Positions 7,916 through 16,652 of a DNA stretch of 64,000 nt are shown here, in pieces. The number at the start of each line of letters is the position of its first letter. The stretch's first letter is position 1. The notes beneath the pieces were generated by a model, which was not told the origin of the DNA, searched no databases, and saw only the letters and a list, made by a program, of their open reading frames with translations. A program made the position numbers and the translations under genes. This DNA comes from JAFIEN01 sp051859505 (lineage in GTDB: Bacteria > Pseudomonadota > Alphaproteobacteria > Rhodobacterales > Rhodobacteraceae), in assembly GCA_051859505.1 (NCBI GenBank), contig JBHYFN010000016.1, positions 1 through 64,000 on the forward strand, given 5' to 3'.

Positions 7916-8821
7916 ATGCTGCAGGCAAGACTGGGGATCGCCCCCATCGCATGGTGGAACGACGATCTGGCCGAACTCAGCGATGATGTCAGCCTCGAGG
8001 AATGCCTGCGCCAGGCCGCCGAGGCGGGCTACACCGGCATGGAGACGGGGCGCCGCTTCCCGCTTGATCCCGCCGAGCTGGGTCCGGTTCTGGCGCGCTA
8101 CGGCATCTCGGTCTGCGGGGGCTGGTTCTCGGGCCTGCTGCTGGATGGCGAGATCGCCGCCGAGAAGGACCGGATCGCACCGCAGATGGCGCTGTTCAAG
8201 GCGATGGGCGCGCCCTGCATCGTCTATGGCGAAACCGCCGGCACGATCCAGGGCGACCGGGCGGTCCCGCTGGCGCGCAAGCGCGTGCTGGATGAGGCCG
8301 AGATGCGGGCCTACGGGCGCAAGATGACCGAGTTCGCGGAATGGTGCGCCGATCAGGGGATGCCGATCTCCTACCACCACCACATGGCCGCCGTGATCGA
8401 GACCGAGGACGAGCTTGACCGCTTCATGGCGGCCAGCGGCGCGGGCCTGCCGCTTCTTTATGATGCGGGCCACATGGCCTTTGCGGGCGGCGATGTGCTG
8501 CGGGTGATCGACAGGCATCATGCACGGATCTCGCATGTCCACACCAAGGATGTGCGCGCCGATGTGATCGCCGGGCTGGACCGGAGCCGCGACAGCTTTC
8601 TCGATGCCGTCATCAAGGGGGCCTTCACGGTGCCCGGTGACGGCAGCCTCGATTTCGAGGCGATCGTCGGGCGGCTGGCCTTTCATGGCTATGAAGGCTG
8701 GTTCGTGGTCGAGGCCGAACAGGATCCCAAGGTCAGCCCGCCGCTCGAGATGGCGAAGAAGGGCCATGCCGAGCTTTTGCGCGTGATGGCGGCGGCGGGC
8801 TACAGCGTCTTGACGCCCTGA
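7916..8821 (+). CDS. iolE: myo-Inosose-2 dehydratase (IolE)
   Basis: Encodes 301 aa from ATG 7916, two bases after the iolD stop; longer open-frame readings overlap iolD and are discarded. It is a TIM-barrel sugar isomerase-like protein: IAPIAWWNDDL at the N-terminus, YHHHMAAVIET and LLYDAGHMAFAGGD in the centre, and HVHTKDVR with metal-type His/Asp residues. It dehydrates scyllo-inosose to the diketone used by IolD. The iolG, iolB and iolC genes are not seen nearby unless the Gfo/Idh/MocA gene serves as iolG. Confidence 0.93.
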   Translation: MLQARLGIAPIAWWNDDLAELSDDVSLEECLRQAAEAGYTGMETGRRFPLDPAELGPVLARYGISVCGGWFSGLLLDGEIAAEKDRIAPQMALFKAMGAPCIVYGETAGTIQGDRAVPLARKRVLDEAEMRAYGRKMTEFAEWCADQGMPISYHHHMAAVIETEDELDRFMAASGAGLPLLYDAGHMAFAGGDVLRVIDRHHARISHVHTKDVRADVIAGLDRSRDSFLDAVIKGAFTVPGDGSLDFEAIVGRLAFHGYEGWFVVEAEQDPKVSPPLEMAKKGHAELLRVMAAAGYSVLTP

Positions 8822-8841
8822 GATCTGCCCCCGGGCCGGCC

Positions 8842-8861
8842 CCCTGATCTGCCCCTCAGGG
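8842..8861. terminator. Weak hairpin after iolE
   Basis: CCCTGA and TCAGGG form a six-base stem with an eight-base loop between the convergent iolE and MDR genes. Terminator function is only suggested. Confidence 0.35.
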
Positions 8862-9824
8862 CTCCATGAGGATCACGATATTGCCCCGCTTGTGGCCCGT
8901 GTCGGCATGGGCGTGGGCGCGGGCGATGGCGCTCAGCGGAAAGGCCTCGCCCATCAGCGGGCGATAGGCACCGGCCCGGTAGAGGTCCAGCAGACGCGAC
9001 AGCGCCTTTGGCGTCTCCTTGACCACGCCGGCGCAAAGCCGCCGTCCACCGGCGCGGCGCGGGCGCAGCATCGCGCCCAGCATGCCCGAAAGATCCGCCG
9101 TCACCAGCCCCAGCCGCCCGCCGGGCGCAAGGAGCCTCAGCGGATCGGCCAGCACCCCCGGCACGTCGATGATCACATCGAACGGCCCCTCCGCCCTCTC
9201 GCGGCGATAGTCGCGCACGACATCGGCCCCCAGTTCCCGCGCCAGGTCCAGATTGCCCTCACCGGCCAGCGCCGTGACATGCGCCCCCAGATGCCGCGCG
9301 ATCTGCACCGCGGCCGAGCCCACGGCCCCGGTCGCCCCCACCACCAGCACCCTTTCACCGGGCTGTGTGGCGCATTGATCCAGCAGGAAATCCGCAGCCG
9401 TCAGCCCGCCAAAGAAGAAGGCCGCCGCCTCGGGCGGGGGCAGATCCTCGGGGCGGGGCAGGATCAGCCCCGTCTCGCGCACCGTGACAAACTCTGCATG
9501 CGCCCCCATCCGCAGCGCATCGGTGATGCCGAAGACGGCGTCCCCCGGCGCGAACCGCGTCACCCCCTCCCCCAGCGCGACCACCCGGCCCGCATATTCC
9601 CGCCCCAGCACCGGCCGGCGCGGGCCCCGCAGACCAAAGACCAGCCGGATCATCGGCCCCATCCCCCGGGGCGCCCGCGCCGCCCGGATCCGGGCATCCC
9701 CGGTCGTCAGGCCGGCCGCCTCGACCGCCACCAGAACCTCGCCCGGCCCGGGAGAGGGGGTCGGCAGTTCGGCAAGACGCACGACCTCGGGCGGGCCATA
9801 GCGGTGCTGGACGGCGGCCTTCAT
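8856..9824 (-). CDS. Zinc-free MDR-family NAD(P)H:quinone reductase-like oxidoreductase
   Basis: Encodes 322 aa. The N-terminal GroES-like domain (residues 1-~115, with GREYAGRVVALGEGVTRF) and the Rossmann domain with GERVLVVGATGAVGSAAVQIARHLGA fit the quinone oxidoreductase branch; zinc-ligand cysteines are absent. It probably reduces quinones or enals with NADPH. The start ATG 9824 overlaps the stop of the upstream DUF2306 gene (ATGA), so the two are translationally coupled. Confidence 0.85.
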   Translation of the reverse strand: MKAAVQHRYGPPEVVRLAELPTPSPGPGEVLVAVEAAGLTTGDARIRAARAPRGMGPMIRLVFGLRGPRRPVLGREYAGRVVALGEGVTRFAPGDAVFGITDALRMGAHAEFVTVRETGLILPRPEDLPPPEAAAFFFGGLTAADFLLDQCATQPGERVLVVGATGAVGSAAVQIARHLGAHVTALAGEGNLDLARELGADVVRDYRRERAEGPFDVIIDVPGVLADPLRLLAPGGRLGLVTADLSGMLGAMLRPRRAGGRRLCAGVVKETPKALSRLLDLYRAGAYRPLMGEAFPLSAIARAHAHADTGHKRGNIVILMEP

Positions 9825-10456
9825 GCTGCACCCTCCTTGCGGCGAAGAAACCCGATCACGGCCTCGCCCAGCCCGATCATGCAGAGCCACCAGCCAAGAA
9901 ACACAAGATCCGACGCCAGCCCCGTGACCGGCGCCCCCGTGACCAGATAGATCGGAAACATCACCAGCGCGACCGTCGCCCCGCCCATGCCGATGGCATA
10001 GGCGCGGATCATCCCGCTCCGGTGCGCCTCCCTCCGCCCGGCGCGCGCCGCCCGCAGCCCCAGCAGCAGCACCGCGATCAGGGCCGCCCCAAGACCCGCG
10101 CGCCCATAATCCAGAAGCGGCGTGTCGATACTCTCGACCCGCCAAAGCAGCGCCAGCCCCGACGCCCCCATCACCAGCCCCGCCAGCACGAAGACCCGCC
10201 CCGAGATCCTGTGCACCACCCCGAAGCGCGACCGCAGCGCACGCGCGAATTGCAGCGGCCCCAGCACCCCGAACAGGATCGCCGAGCCGGAGTGCAGCCA
10301 ATGCGCCACCGGCGCCACGGCAAGGCGCAGGCTGTCGTCTGGCAGGCCGCCCGCGGGGATCTGGATCACCCGGACAGCGGCCACCATGACCGGGATGAAG
10401 CTCGCAACGGCGAGAGAAAGGACAAGCGGCATCGGCCGCTCCAACAGGCGGATCAT
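9821..10456 (-). CDS. DUF2306 integral membrane protein
   Basis: Encodes 211 aa with about six hydrophobic helices. The HWLHSGSAILFGVLGPLQFA and VHRISGRVFVLAGLVMG segments carry the conserved histidines typical of DUF2306 membrane proteins, whose function is unknown. ATG 10456 was chosen because homology starts there. The gene lies 25 bases downstream of an XRE regulator gene on the same strand and may belong to its operon. Confidence 0.75.
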   Translation of the reverse strand: MIRLLERPMPLVLSLAVASFIPVMVAAVRVIQIPAGGLPDDSLRLAVAPVAHWLHSGSAILFGVLGPLQFARALRSRFGVVHRISGRVFVLAGLVMGASGLALLWRVESIDTPLLDYGRAGLGAALIAVLLLGLRAARAGRREAHRSGMIRAYAIGMGGATVALVMFPIYLVTGAPVTGLASDLVFLGWWLCMIGLGEAVIGFLRRKEGAA

Positions 10457-10481
10457 GTCGGTTTCGCTTTCGGTTCGACGA

Positions 10482-10691
10482 TCACTCGTCGTGATAGATG
10501 AACACGTCCTCCACCCCGACGCCGAAATGGCGCGCGATGCGGAACGCAAGCTCCAGCGTGGGCGCGTATTTCCCGTTCTCGATCGCAAGGATCGTCTGCC
10601 GCGTCACGCCCACATGGGCGGCAAGGTCTTTCTGGGTCATCTCGCCGGCCTCGAAGCGAAGCCGGCGGATCGTATTCTCGATCCGCGCCAT
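10482..10691 (-). CDS. XRE-family helix-turn-helix regulator (69 aa)
   Basis: Nearly the whole protein is one HTH_3 domain: LRFEAGEMTQKDLAAHVGVT, then RQTILAIENGKYAPTLELAFRIA and an acidic tail. Such stand-alone regulators are usually dimeric repressors. The start overlaps the stop of the upstream membrane protein gene (TAATG). A perfect inverted repeat in front of that gene (11168-11186) is the probable operator, implying autoregulation of the unit. Confidence 0.88.
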   Translation of the reverse strand: MARIENTIRRLRFEAGEMTQKDLAAHVGVTRQTILAIENGKYAPTLELAFRIARHFGVGVEDVFIYHDE

Positions 10692-11137
10692 TAAAGGCCC
10701 CGGCGATAGGCACGAAGCTTGGCCAGATTGCCGGCGGTATCGCCGATGGCGCAGCCCGCAAGGATCAGGTTCATCGCGGCGATGACCTCTTGCCCCCAGG
10801 CAAGCGCCGCGATCGCGCCCACGATCCCGATGGCGGTGACGATGCCCTGCACCTTCCAGCCGATGCCCGAGATCGCACGATCCCTCTCGTCGCGCTCAAG
10901 CTCGCTCCCCTCGCCCGAGATCACTTGCCACAGGATCGCCATCACCACCGCCAGCACGATCCCGATGACGATGCTGACGCCGATCAGCTTGAGCACCAGT
11001 ATCGCCCAAAGCTGCACCCCGTCCGGCCCGTCAAAGCGGCCAGCGGCATGACCCGCGACCAGAAACCACAGGAAGAGGCCGATGATGATGACATTGGCCA
11101 GGATCTCGGTCAGGACATTGCGTTCTTCATGCGACAT
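10691..11137 (-). CDS. Four-helix membrane protein paired with XRE regulator
   Basis: Encodes 148 aa with four predicted membrane helices. A short charged loop ELERDERDRAIS between helices 2 and 3 resembles the DERD loop of DUF2178-type proteins that commonly sit beside small XRE regulators. Function unknown; a role in signalling to the regulator is speculation. It starts at ATG 11137 and is the first gene of the leftward unit with the regulator. Confidence 0.75.
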   Translation of the reverse strand: MSHEERNVLTEILANVIIIGLFLWFLVAGHAAGRFDGPDGVQLWAILVLKLIGVSIVIGIVLAVVMAILWQVISGEGSELERDERDRAISGIGWKVQGIVTAIGIVGAIAALAWGQEVIAAMNLILAGCAIGDTAGNLAKLRAYRRGL

Positions 11138-11449
11138 GGGGGATCCGGCTCGGGATAGGTAAAGTATACCATACCTTAGGTATGGTGATTCGAACCCTGT
11201 GTAAAGAGTTTCATACCATCCGCCCCATGCGCGCCCCGCTTGCCGGGCCGGTTTCGACCCCCGCCCTTCCGTCCTGCCAGCTTTGCCGGGCCGCTCGGGC
11301 GATCCTTCCATCTCACGGAAATGTGCAGGGAAATCCCGCTTCGGGGCGGGCGATCCACCATCCGCCACGGGCTCCCCTCCCCCTTTTCGCTTTGACCTCG
11401 GTCGATGCCGCGGCCTAATCTCGGCCCGGGCAGGAACCGGGGACTGGAC
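11138..11449. other. 312-base divergent intergenic region
   Basis: Between the membrane-protein/XRE operon and the transglycosylase gene. The left part holds a palindromic operator and a TATACT -10-like box for the leftward operon (see 11168-11186). The remainder (11230-11440) is GC-rich and I see no ORF or RNA gene in it. Confidence 0.6.
11168..11186. promoter_or_regulatory. Inverted-repeat operator in the XRE operon promoter
   Basis: ACCATACC-TTA-GGTATGGT is a perfect eight-base inverted repeat with a three-base spacer. On the minus strand it is followed directly by TATACT, a good -10 box, so a bound repressor would block RNA polymerase. A further half-site GGTATG occurs on the minus strand near 11212-11218. 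The 69-aa XRE protein encoded downstream is the obvious candidate to bind it. Confidence 0.65.
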
Positions 11450-12712
11450 ATGCACATGACACGACGTTTGTTGTTGGCCGGCCTCGGCGCCACGGCGCTT
11501 GCAAGCTGCGGCGGCCCGCGCGGCCTTGGCAGTGGCGCCACCGCGCGCCCCGCCGCGCCACAGGCGCCGGACCCGGCCTTCCTGCCGCAGCCCAACTCCG
11601 GCTTCGACGCCTGGCTTGCCGCCTTTCGCGGCCGGGCCGCGTCGAACGGCATCGCCCAGGGCACGCTGGATGCGGCCCTGCGCGGCGCCGGCTTCCTGCC
11701 CGGCGTGGTCGAGCGCGACCGCAACCAGACCGAATTCACCCGCACGCTCGAGGATTACCTCTCGATCGCCGCCTCCGACGAACGCCTTGCCAAGGGCCGC
11801 GCCAATTTCGCGCAATACCGGTCCCTGCTGTCGGAAATCGAGGGCCGCTACGGCGTCGAATCCCACGTGGTCACGGCCGTCTGGGGGCTGGAGAGCATGT
11901 ATGGCGAACGCCGCGGCACGATCCCGGTCATCTCCGCCACGGCCACCCTGGCCTATGACGGACGGCGCGGCGCCTTTTTCGAACAACAGCTGACCGCCGC
12001 CCTGCGTATCCTGCAGAACGGCGACACCACGCCCGACAGGATGACCGGCAGCTGGGCCGGCGCCATGGGCCATACCCAGTTCATCCCGACCACCTACCTC
12101 AGCTTCGCGGTCGATTTCCGCGGCGACGGGCGGCGCGACATCTGGTCCGACGACCCGACCGACGGCCTTGCCTCGGCGGCGAATTACCTTGCCCGCTCGG
12201 GCTGGACCCGGGGCCAGCCCTGGGGGATCGAGGTGCGCCTGCCCGCAGGGTTCGACTGCGGCCAGACCGGGCGCGGCACGACCCGGCCCGTCTCGGACTG
12301 GAACGCCCAGGGCGTGCGCGACATGGACGGCCGCCCCCTCCCCGATCACGGCGCGGCGTCGATCATCATACCGGCCGGCGCCTCGGGCCCGGCCTTCATG
12401 ACCTTCCGCAATTTCACCGTCATCACCCGCTACAACAATTCCGAGAACTACGTCATCGGCGTCGGCCATCTCTCCGACCGGCTGCGCGGCGGCCCCGAGA
12501 TCCGCGGCGCCTTCCCCCCCGATGCCCAGGGCCTGACCAAATCCGACCGGCAAGAGATCCAGCGCCGCCTCACCGCCGCGGGCTTCGACACTCAGGGCGC
12601 CGATGGCGTGATCGGCCCCAATACCCGCAGCGCCATCAGCGCCTTCCAGTCCGCCCGCGGCCTGCCGGTGACGGGCGAGCCCTCACCCGCCCTGCTCGCG
12701 GCCCTGCGCTGA
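11450..12712 (+). CDS. Lytic murein transglycosylase lipoprotein (MltB-like) with peptidoglycan-binding domain
   Basis: Encodes about 420 aa. The N-terminus is a lipoprotein signal (LLLAGLGATALASC, lipobox at the Cys). The catalytic SLT_2 domain carries the active Glu in AVWGLESMYG and the conserved GAMGHTQFIPTTYL. The last ~60 residues form a PG_binding_1 domain (IQRRLTAAGFDTQGADGVIG). It cleaves glycan strands to anhydromuropeptides at the periplasmic face of the envelope. Two ATGs (11450, 11456) are possible starts. Confidence 0.9.
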   Translation: MHMTRRLLLAGLGATALASCGGPRGLGSGATARPAAPQAPDPAFLPQPNSGFDAWLAAFRGRAASNGIAQGTLDAALRGAGFLPGVVERDRNQTEFTRTLEDYLSIAASDERLAKGRANFAQYRSLLSEIEGRYGVESHVVTAVWGLESMYGERRGTIPVISATATLAYDGRRGAFFEQQLTAALRILQNGDTTPDRMTGSWAGAMGHTQFIPTTYLSFAVDFRGDGRRDIWSDDPTDGLASAANYLARSGWTRGQPWGIEVRLPAGFDCGQTGRGTTRPVSDWNAQGVRDMDGRPLPDHGAASIIIPAGASGPAFMTFRNFTVITRYNNSENYVIGVGHLSDRLRGGPEIRGAFPPDAQGLTKSDRQEIQRRLTAAGFDTQGADGVIGPNTRSAISAFQSARGLPVTGEPSPALLAALR

Positions 12713-12747
12713 CGCCGCCGCCCTCTTCCGGCCTGCTGCTTCTTTTG

Positions 12748-12797
12748 TTTGAAAATATCCCGGGGGAATCGCCGCAGGCGATGGGGGCAGCGCCCCC
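12748..12797. terminator. Rhodobacteraceae-type intergenic element with two hairpins
   Basis: TTTGAAAATATCCCGGGGG is followed by ATCGCC-gca-GGCGAT (12768-12782) and GGGGGC-agc-GCCCCC (12783-12797). I recognise this layout as a frequently repeated intergenic element of Rhodobacteraceae, which usually sits after genes and probably terminates transcription. Here it separates the convergent transglycosylase and DksA/TraR genes. Confidence 0.65.
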
Positions 12798-12806
12798 GAC
12801 CACGGC

Positions 12807-13124
12807 TCAGACAGCGCAGTGACGGCAGAACGGGGTCCAGGGCAGAAGGTCCAGCCGCTCTTCGAGGATCCTTTCCCCGCATTTCACGCAGAAGCCATAC
12901 TCACCCGCCTCGATCCGAGAGAGCGCCGCGTCGATCCTGACGATCTCGGCACCGGCATCAATACCCTGCCGCTCCAGAACCTCATCGCCTTCGCGCTCGG
13001 TCGCGCTGTCTTCCCAATCGGGATTGTTGCGGCTTTCAAGCTCGTGCTCGACCTCGCCTACCCGTTCGACAAGCTCGGCCCGACGGGCGACAAGCTCGGC
13101 CTTGCGATCCTGAACTGACTTCAT
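12807..13124 (-). CDS. DksA/TraR-type zinc-finger protein
   Basis: Encodes 105 aa. A helical N-terminal coiled region (KAELVARRAELVERVGEVEHE) is followed by the C4 zinc finger FCVKCGERI...FCRHCA near the C-terminus. Family proteins bind RNA polymerase in the secondary channel or act as small regulators. The start ATG 13124 has a GGGAGA site upstream. The canonical DksA is longer (~150 aa), so this is a short paralogue. Confidence 0.85.
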   Translation of the reverse strand: MKSVQDRKAELVARRAELVERVGEVEHELESRNNPDWEDSATEREGDEVLERQGIDAGAEIVRIDAALSRIEAGEYGFCVKCGERILEERLDLLPWTPFCRHCAV

Positions 13125-13324
13125 GACGGTCTCCCTTCTGCCTCCACCCTGCCCCGGGGCCAGGCCGCCCACCATGATCGAGGTCAAATCCTGACCGCAC
13201 CCCAAGGCCTGCATGCCCATCGCGCCGGAGGGCCGGCAGGGCCTCGCCTCAGACCGGAAATCAGCAGGGAATGGGGCCGCGCGACGTGCCCAGCCCCGCG
13301 GTTCGCGCTCACACAGTCGGCCCG

Positions 13325-14098
13325 TCAACCCCCAAGGCGGGCCGTCAGGGCGGCCGCAGCCTCCTTCAGGGCCGCGCCGATGGCCTCGATCCGCGCCAGG
13401 TCCATCCGGCTTTTCGCGCCCGAGACGCTCAGTCCGTACTGCACCTGACCACCGTGATCGCGCACCGCGACCCCGATGCAGCGCAGACCTTCGACCGATT
13501 CCTCGTCATCCACGGCATAGCCAAGCCGGCGCGCGAGGGTGAGTTCGTCCCGCAAGCCCTCGAGCGTCGTGCGCGTATTGGGCGTGTAGCGCGGCAGGGG
13601 CAGGGTCGCGAGGATCGCCCCGGCCTCGTCCTCGGGCAGGGCGGCAAGGATCGCCTTGCCCAGCGAGGTGGCGTGCCAGGGGTCGGTCTCGCCGGCCTTG
13701 CCTTCCTTGCGCATGGAATCGGGGCGGTTCAGAACCCGCACAAGGACAACATGGTCGCGCTGGCGCATGGCCAGGTTGATCGACTCGCCGAACCTGCCTT
13801 GCAGGTCCAGCATGATCGGCTCGGCCAGGGTAAAGACGTCGCGGTTCTCGACGGCATGGGTGCCCAGCCGCAAGAGGCCAAGTCCCAGCCGGAACAGCCC
13901 GGTGCGGTCGTGCCGTTCGACAAGGCCATGTTGCGACAGGCTGAGAAGATAGCGCAAGGCACTGGATTCGTTCAGCCCCGTGGCCCGCGCCACCTGTTCA
14001 AGCGACAGTTCCGGCGCCGCCTCAAGCGCAAATAGAACCGCTGCCATGCGGTCAACCGAGTCCAGCGCGTATTTCGCAGGCTCTGCCCGTCTGCCCAT
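13325..14098 (-). CDS. IclR-family transcriptional regulator
   Basis: Encodes 257 aa. A winged-helix N-terminus (SLEQVARATGLNESSALRYLLSL) is joined to the IclR effector-binding domain (DPWHATSLGKAILAALPEDE, GLRCIGVAVRDHGGQV). It is divergent from the dehydratase/ABC operon, and the gap between them holds a nested palindrome, so it most likely represses or activates that operon in response to a small carboxylate. Start ATG 14098 is where homology begins. Confidence 0.9.
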   Translation of the reverse strand: MGRRAEPAKYALDSVDRMAAVLFALEAAPELSLEQVARATGLNESSALRYLLSLSQHGLVERHDRTGLFRLGLGLLRLGTHAVENRDVFTLAEPIMLDLQGRFGESINLAMRQRDHVVLVRVLNRPDSMRKEGKAGETDPWHATSLGKAILAALPEDEAGAILATLPLPRYTPNTRTTLEGLRDELTLARRLGYAVDDEESVEGLRCIGVAVRDHGGQVQYGLSVSGAKSRMDLARIEAIGAALKEAAAALTARLGG

Positions 14099-14169
14099 CT
14101 GCCTCTCACCATCTGCGGTTTGCGAACAGGCTTGACACAAGCCCCGCGCAAACTCTAGCCTCCCCTCTA

Positions 14170-14204
14170 TTGCACTGAAAGAAATGCAATTGCAATCAGT
14201 GCAA
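14170..14204. promoter_or_regulatory. Nested palindromes, probable IclR operator
   Basis: TTGCACTGA (14170-14178) and TCAGTGCAA (14196-14204) form a perfect nine-base inverted repeat. Inside lies a second perfect palindrome TGCAATTGCA (14185-14194). The sites lie 34 bases before the dehydratase start and 72 from the IclR start, where such a regulator would control both genes. Confidence 0.65.
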
Positions 14205-14237
14205 TCATAGACGTGGATCCGGAAACCGAGCCCACCC

Positions 14238-15956
14238 ATGACCAAGCCTCCCTACCGCAGTGCCGAATGGTTCGCCCGCGAGGGGAAATACGGGTTCATC
14301 CCGCGGTCCTGGATGAAGGCGCAGGGCTTCGGGCCCGAGCTTTTCGACGGCCGCCCCGTCATCGGCATCTGCAACACCTGGTCCGAGCTTGTGCCCTGCA
14401 ACCGCCACCTGCGCGATCTGGCCGAGCATGTGAAACGCGGCGTCCTTCTGGCCGGAGGCTTTCCGCTGGAATTTCCGGTCATGTCGCTGGGCGAGCCCTT
14501 GATGCGGCCCACGACGATGATGTTCCGCAACCTGGCCGCGATGGATGTGGAGGAAACGATCCGCGCCAATCCCATCGACGGGGTGGTGCTGCTGGCGGGT
14601 TGCGACAAGACCACGCCCGCGCTTCTGATGGGGGCGGCAAGTTGCGACCTGCCGACGATCCTTGTCTCGGGCGGGCCGATGCTGAACGGCCGGTTCCGGG
14701 GGCGCGTGCTGGGGTCGGGCACCGATGTGTTCCGGCTGGACGAGGAATATCGCACAGGCGCGCTCGACAAGGCGGGCCTCGATGCGGCCGAGGCCGCGAT
14801 GAGCCGGTCCGCCGGATCCTGCATGACCATGGGCACCGCCAGCACCATGGCCAGCATCGCCGAGGCGATGGGCATCGCGCCCAGCCTGAACGGCGCGATC
14901 CCGGCCGCGGACAGCCGCCGTTCGGCGCTGGCGGAAACCGCCGGCAAGCGGATCGTGGATCTGGTGCGGAACGACACCCGCATGTCGCGGATCCTGACCC
15001 GCGCCGCCTTCGAGAATGCGGTGGTCGTGACCGGGGCCATCGGTGGGTCGACGAATGCCGTCCTGCATCTGCTGGCGCTGGCCGGGCGGCTTGGCGTGCC
15101 TTTCACGCTGGACGATTGGGACAGGCTGGGCCGCGACGTGCCGTGCCTTGTCGATCTCAAGCCCTCGGGCCGGTTCCTGATGGAAGAGTTCTTCGAGGCC
15201 GGCGGCCTGCCCGTGGTGATGAAGCGGATTGCCGACCGGCTGCATCTTGACGCGGCCACGGTGGACGGCCCGACCCTGGGCGAGGTGATCGCCCCGGCGG
15301 TGGGCCATGACGACGAGGTGATCCGGCAACCGGACAACCCGGTCACGGCGGATGGCGGTCTGGTGGTGTTGCGCGGCAACCTTGCGCCACAGGGGGCGGT
15401 GATGAAACCCTCTGCCGCCACGCCCCGCCTGATGCAGCATCGCGGCCGCGCCATCGTCTTTGCCGATGCCGAGGATTTCCGCGCCCGGATCGACGATCCC
15501 GACCTCGAGGTCGATGCAGACAGCGTGCTGGTCCTGCAGAACGCCGGCCCCCGCGGCTATCCGGGCATGCCCGAGGTGGGCAGCATGGCGATCCCGAAAA
15601 AGCTTCTGGCCCAGGGCGTGACCGATATCGTCCGGCTGTCGGATGCGCGGATGTCGGGCACGGCTTACGGGACGGTCGTGCTGCATATCGCGCCGGAATC
15701 GGCCATTGGCGGCCCGCTTGCCCTGGTCAGGACGGGCGACATGATCCGGCTGGATGTCGCCGCCCGGCAGCTCGAGCTCGAGGTGGACGCGGCCGAGATG
15801 GCAGAGCGGCGGGCCGCATGGGTGGCACCCGCGCCGCATCACGACCGGGGCTACGGGCGCATCTTCCTTGACCATGTCCAGCAGGCCGACCGGGGCGCCG
15901 ATTTCGATGTTCTTGTCGGCGGCAGCGGGACGCCGCCTTCCAAGGTTTCCTTCTAG
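14238..15956 (+). CDS. IlvD/Edd-family dehydratase (aldonate dehydratase type)
   Basis: Encodes 572 aa. Iron-sulfur cluster cysteines are visible in GICNTWSELVPCN, LAGCDKTTPALLMG and GSCMTMGTASTM, and the C-terminal domain shows SDARMSGTAYGTVVLH. IlvD/Edd enzymes dehydrate sugar acids or dihydroxy acids; this branch resembles L-arabonate/D-xylonate dehydratases more than biosynthetic IlvD. It heads a six-gene operon with an RraA-like protein and a sugar-type importer, which supports a catabolic aldonate role. Substrate unverified. Confidence 0.88.
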   Translation: MTKPPYRSAEWFAREGKYGFIPRSWMKAQGFGPELFDGRPVIGICNTWSELVPCNRHLRDLAEHVKRGVLLAGGFPLEFPVMSLGEPLMRPTTMMFRNLAAMDVEETIRANPIDGVVLLAGCDKTTPALLMGAASCDLPTILVSGGPMLNGRFRGRVLGSGTDVFRLDEEYRTGALDKAGLDAAEAAMSRSAGSCMTMGTASTMASIAEAMGIAPSLNGAIPAADSRRSALAETAGKRIVDLVRNDTRMSRILTRAAFENAVVVTGAIGGSTNAVLHLLALAGRLGVPFTLDDWDRLGRDVPCLVDLKPSGRFLMEEFFEAGGLPVVMKRIADRLHLDAATVDGPTLGEVIAPAVGHDDEVIRQPDNPVTADGGLVVLRGNLAPQGAVMKPSAATPRLMQHRGRAIVFADAEDFRARIDDPDLEVDADSVLVLQNAGPRGYPGMPEVGSMAIPKKLLAQGVTDIVRLSDARMSGTAYGTVVLHIAPESAIGGPLALVRTGDMIRLDVAARQLELEVDAAEMAERRAAWVAPAPHHDRGYGRIFLDHVQQADRGADFDVLVGGSGTPPSKVSF

Positions 15957-15971
15957 ACGAAAGGCCTGCCG

Positions 15972-16652
15972 ATGTTCCAACCCTTCACCCCGCGGACGAA
16001 CCCGCCGCTGCCCGAAAGCTGGGACGAGCTGTTCACCGGCCTTCTGTCCGACGCGCTTGACGCGGTCGGGCTGACCGAGCAGGCGATGCATCCCGGCATC
16101 CGGCCGCTGGACGACAGTCTCAAGCTGTGCGCCCGCGCCCGGACCGGGCTGTATGCCGAGGCAGGATATGTCCCGCCCGGCGCGAACCCCTACGAGCTTG
16201 AGATCGCGCTTGTCGATGACCTCAAGCCCGGCGATGTGGCGGTCTTTGCCTGCGGCGGGTCGCAGCGGATCGCGCCCTGGGGCAGCCTTCTGTCCACCGC
16301 GGCGCGGGCGCGGGGGGCGGCGGGTTGCGTGACCGACGGTTTCGTGCGCGACACGCTTGAAATCCGCGAGATGAGGATGCCGGTCTTTTCCGGCGGCATC
16401 GCGCCCTTGGACAGCAAGGGCCGCGGCCAGATAGTGGCGACCGATGTGCCGATCCTCTGCGGGGGCGTGCGCATCTCGCCCGGCGATCTGGTCTTTGGCG
16501 ATGCCGACGGGCTGGTCGTCATCCCGCAAGAGGCCGAGGCCGAGGTTCTGCGCGTCGCCTTCGAGAAGATCCGCAGCGAGCGCCATTCGATGCGCGAGCT
16601 GAAGGCCGGCACGCTTCTGCGCGACGTCTATGCAAAATACGGGGTTCTCTGA
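15972..16652 (+). CDS. RraA-family protein (4-hydroxy-4-methyl-2-oxoglutarate aldolase-like)
   Basis: Encodes 226 aa. The RraA fold is visible in LLSDALDAVGL, GCVTDGFVRDTLEI and DLVFGDADGLVVIPQE; Arg/Asp in GFVRD match metal and substrate positions of HMG/CHA-type aldolases. In catabolic operons such proteins act as class II aldolases or decarboxylases on 2-keto acids, so it may cleave the dehydratase product. The stop overlaps the permease start (TGATG). The RNase E regulator role of E. coli RraA is unlikely here. Confidence 0.82.
   Translation: MFQPFTPRTNPPLPESWDELFTGLLSDALDAVGLTEQAMHPGIRPLDDSLKLCARARTGLYAEAGYVPPGANPYELEIALVDDLKPGDVAVFACGGSQRIAPWGSLLSTAARARGAAGCVTDGFVRDTLEIREMRMPVFSGGIAPLDSKGRGQIVATDVPILCGGVRISPGDLVFGDADGLVVIPQEAEAEVLRVAFEKIRSERHSMRELKAGTLLRDVYAKYGVL

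Noticed and set aside
10482..11137. XRE regulator and membrane protein as a toxin-antitoxin pair
   Set aside because: The partner is a multi-helix membrane protein with a DERD-type loop, not a known toxin, and the order fits regulator/membrane pairs better.
14205..16586. A 793-codon minus-strand open frame
   Set aside because: It lies exactly antisense to the IlvD/Edd dehydratase and RraA-like genes, which have clear motifs; the antisense product is low-complexity Arg/His/Gly-rich.
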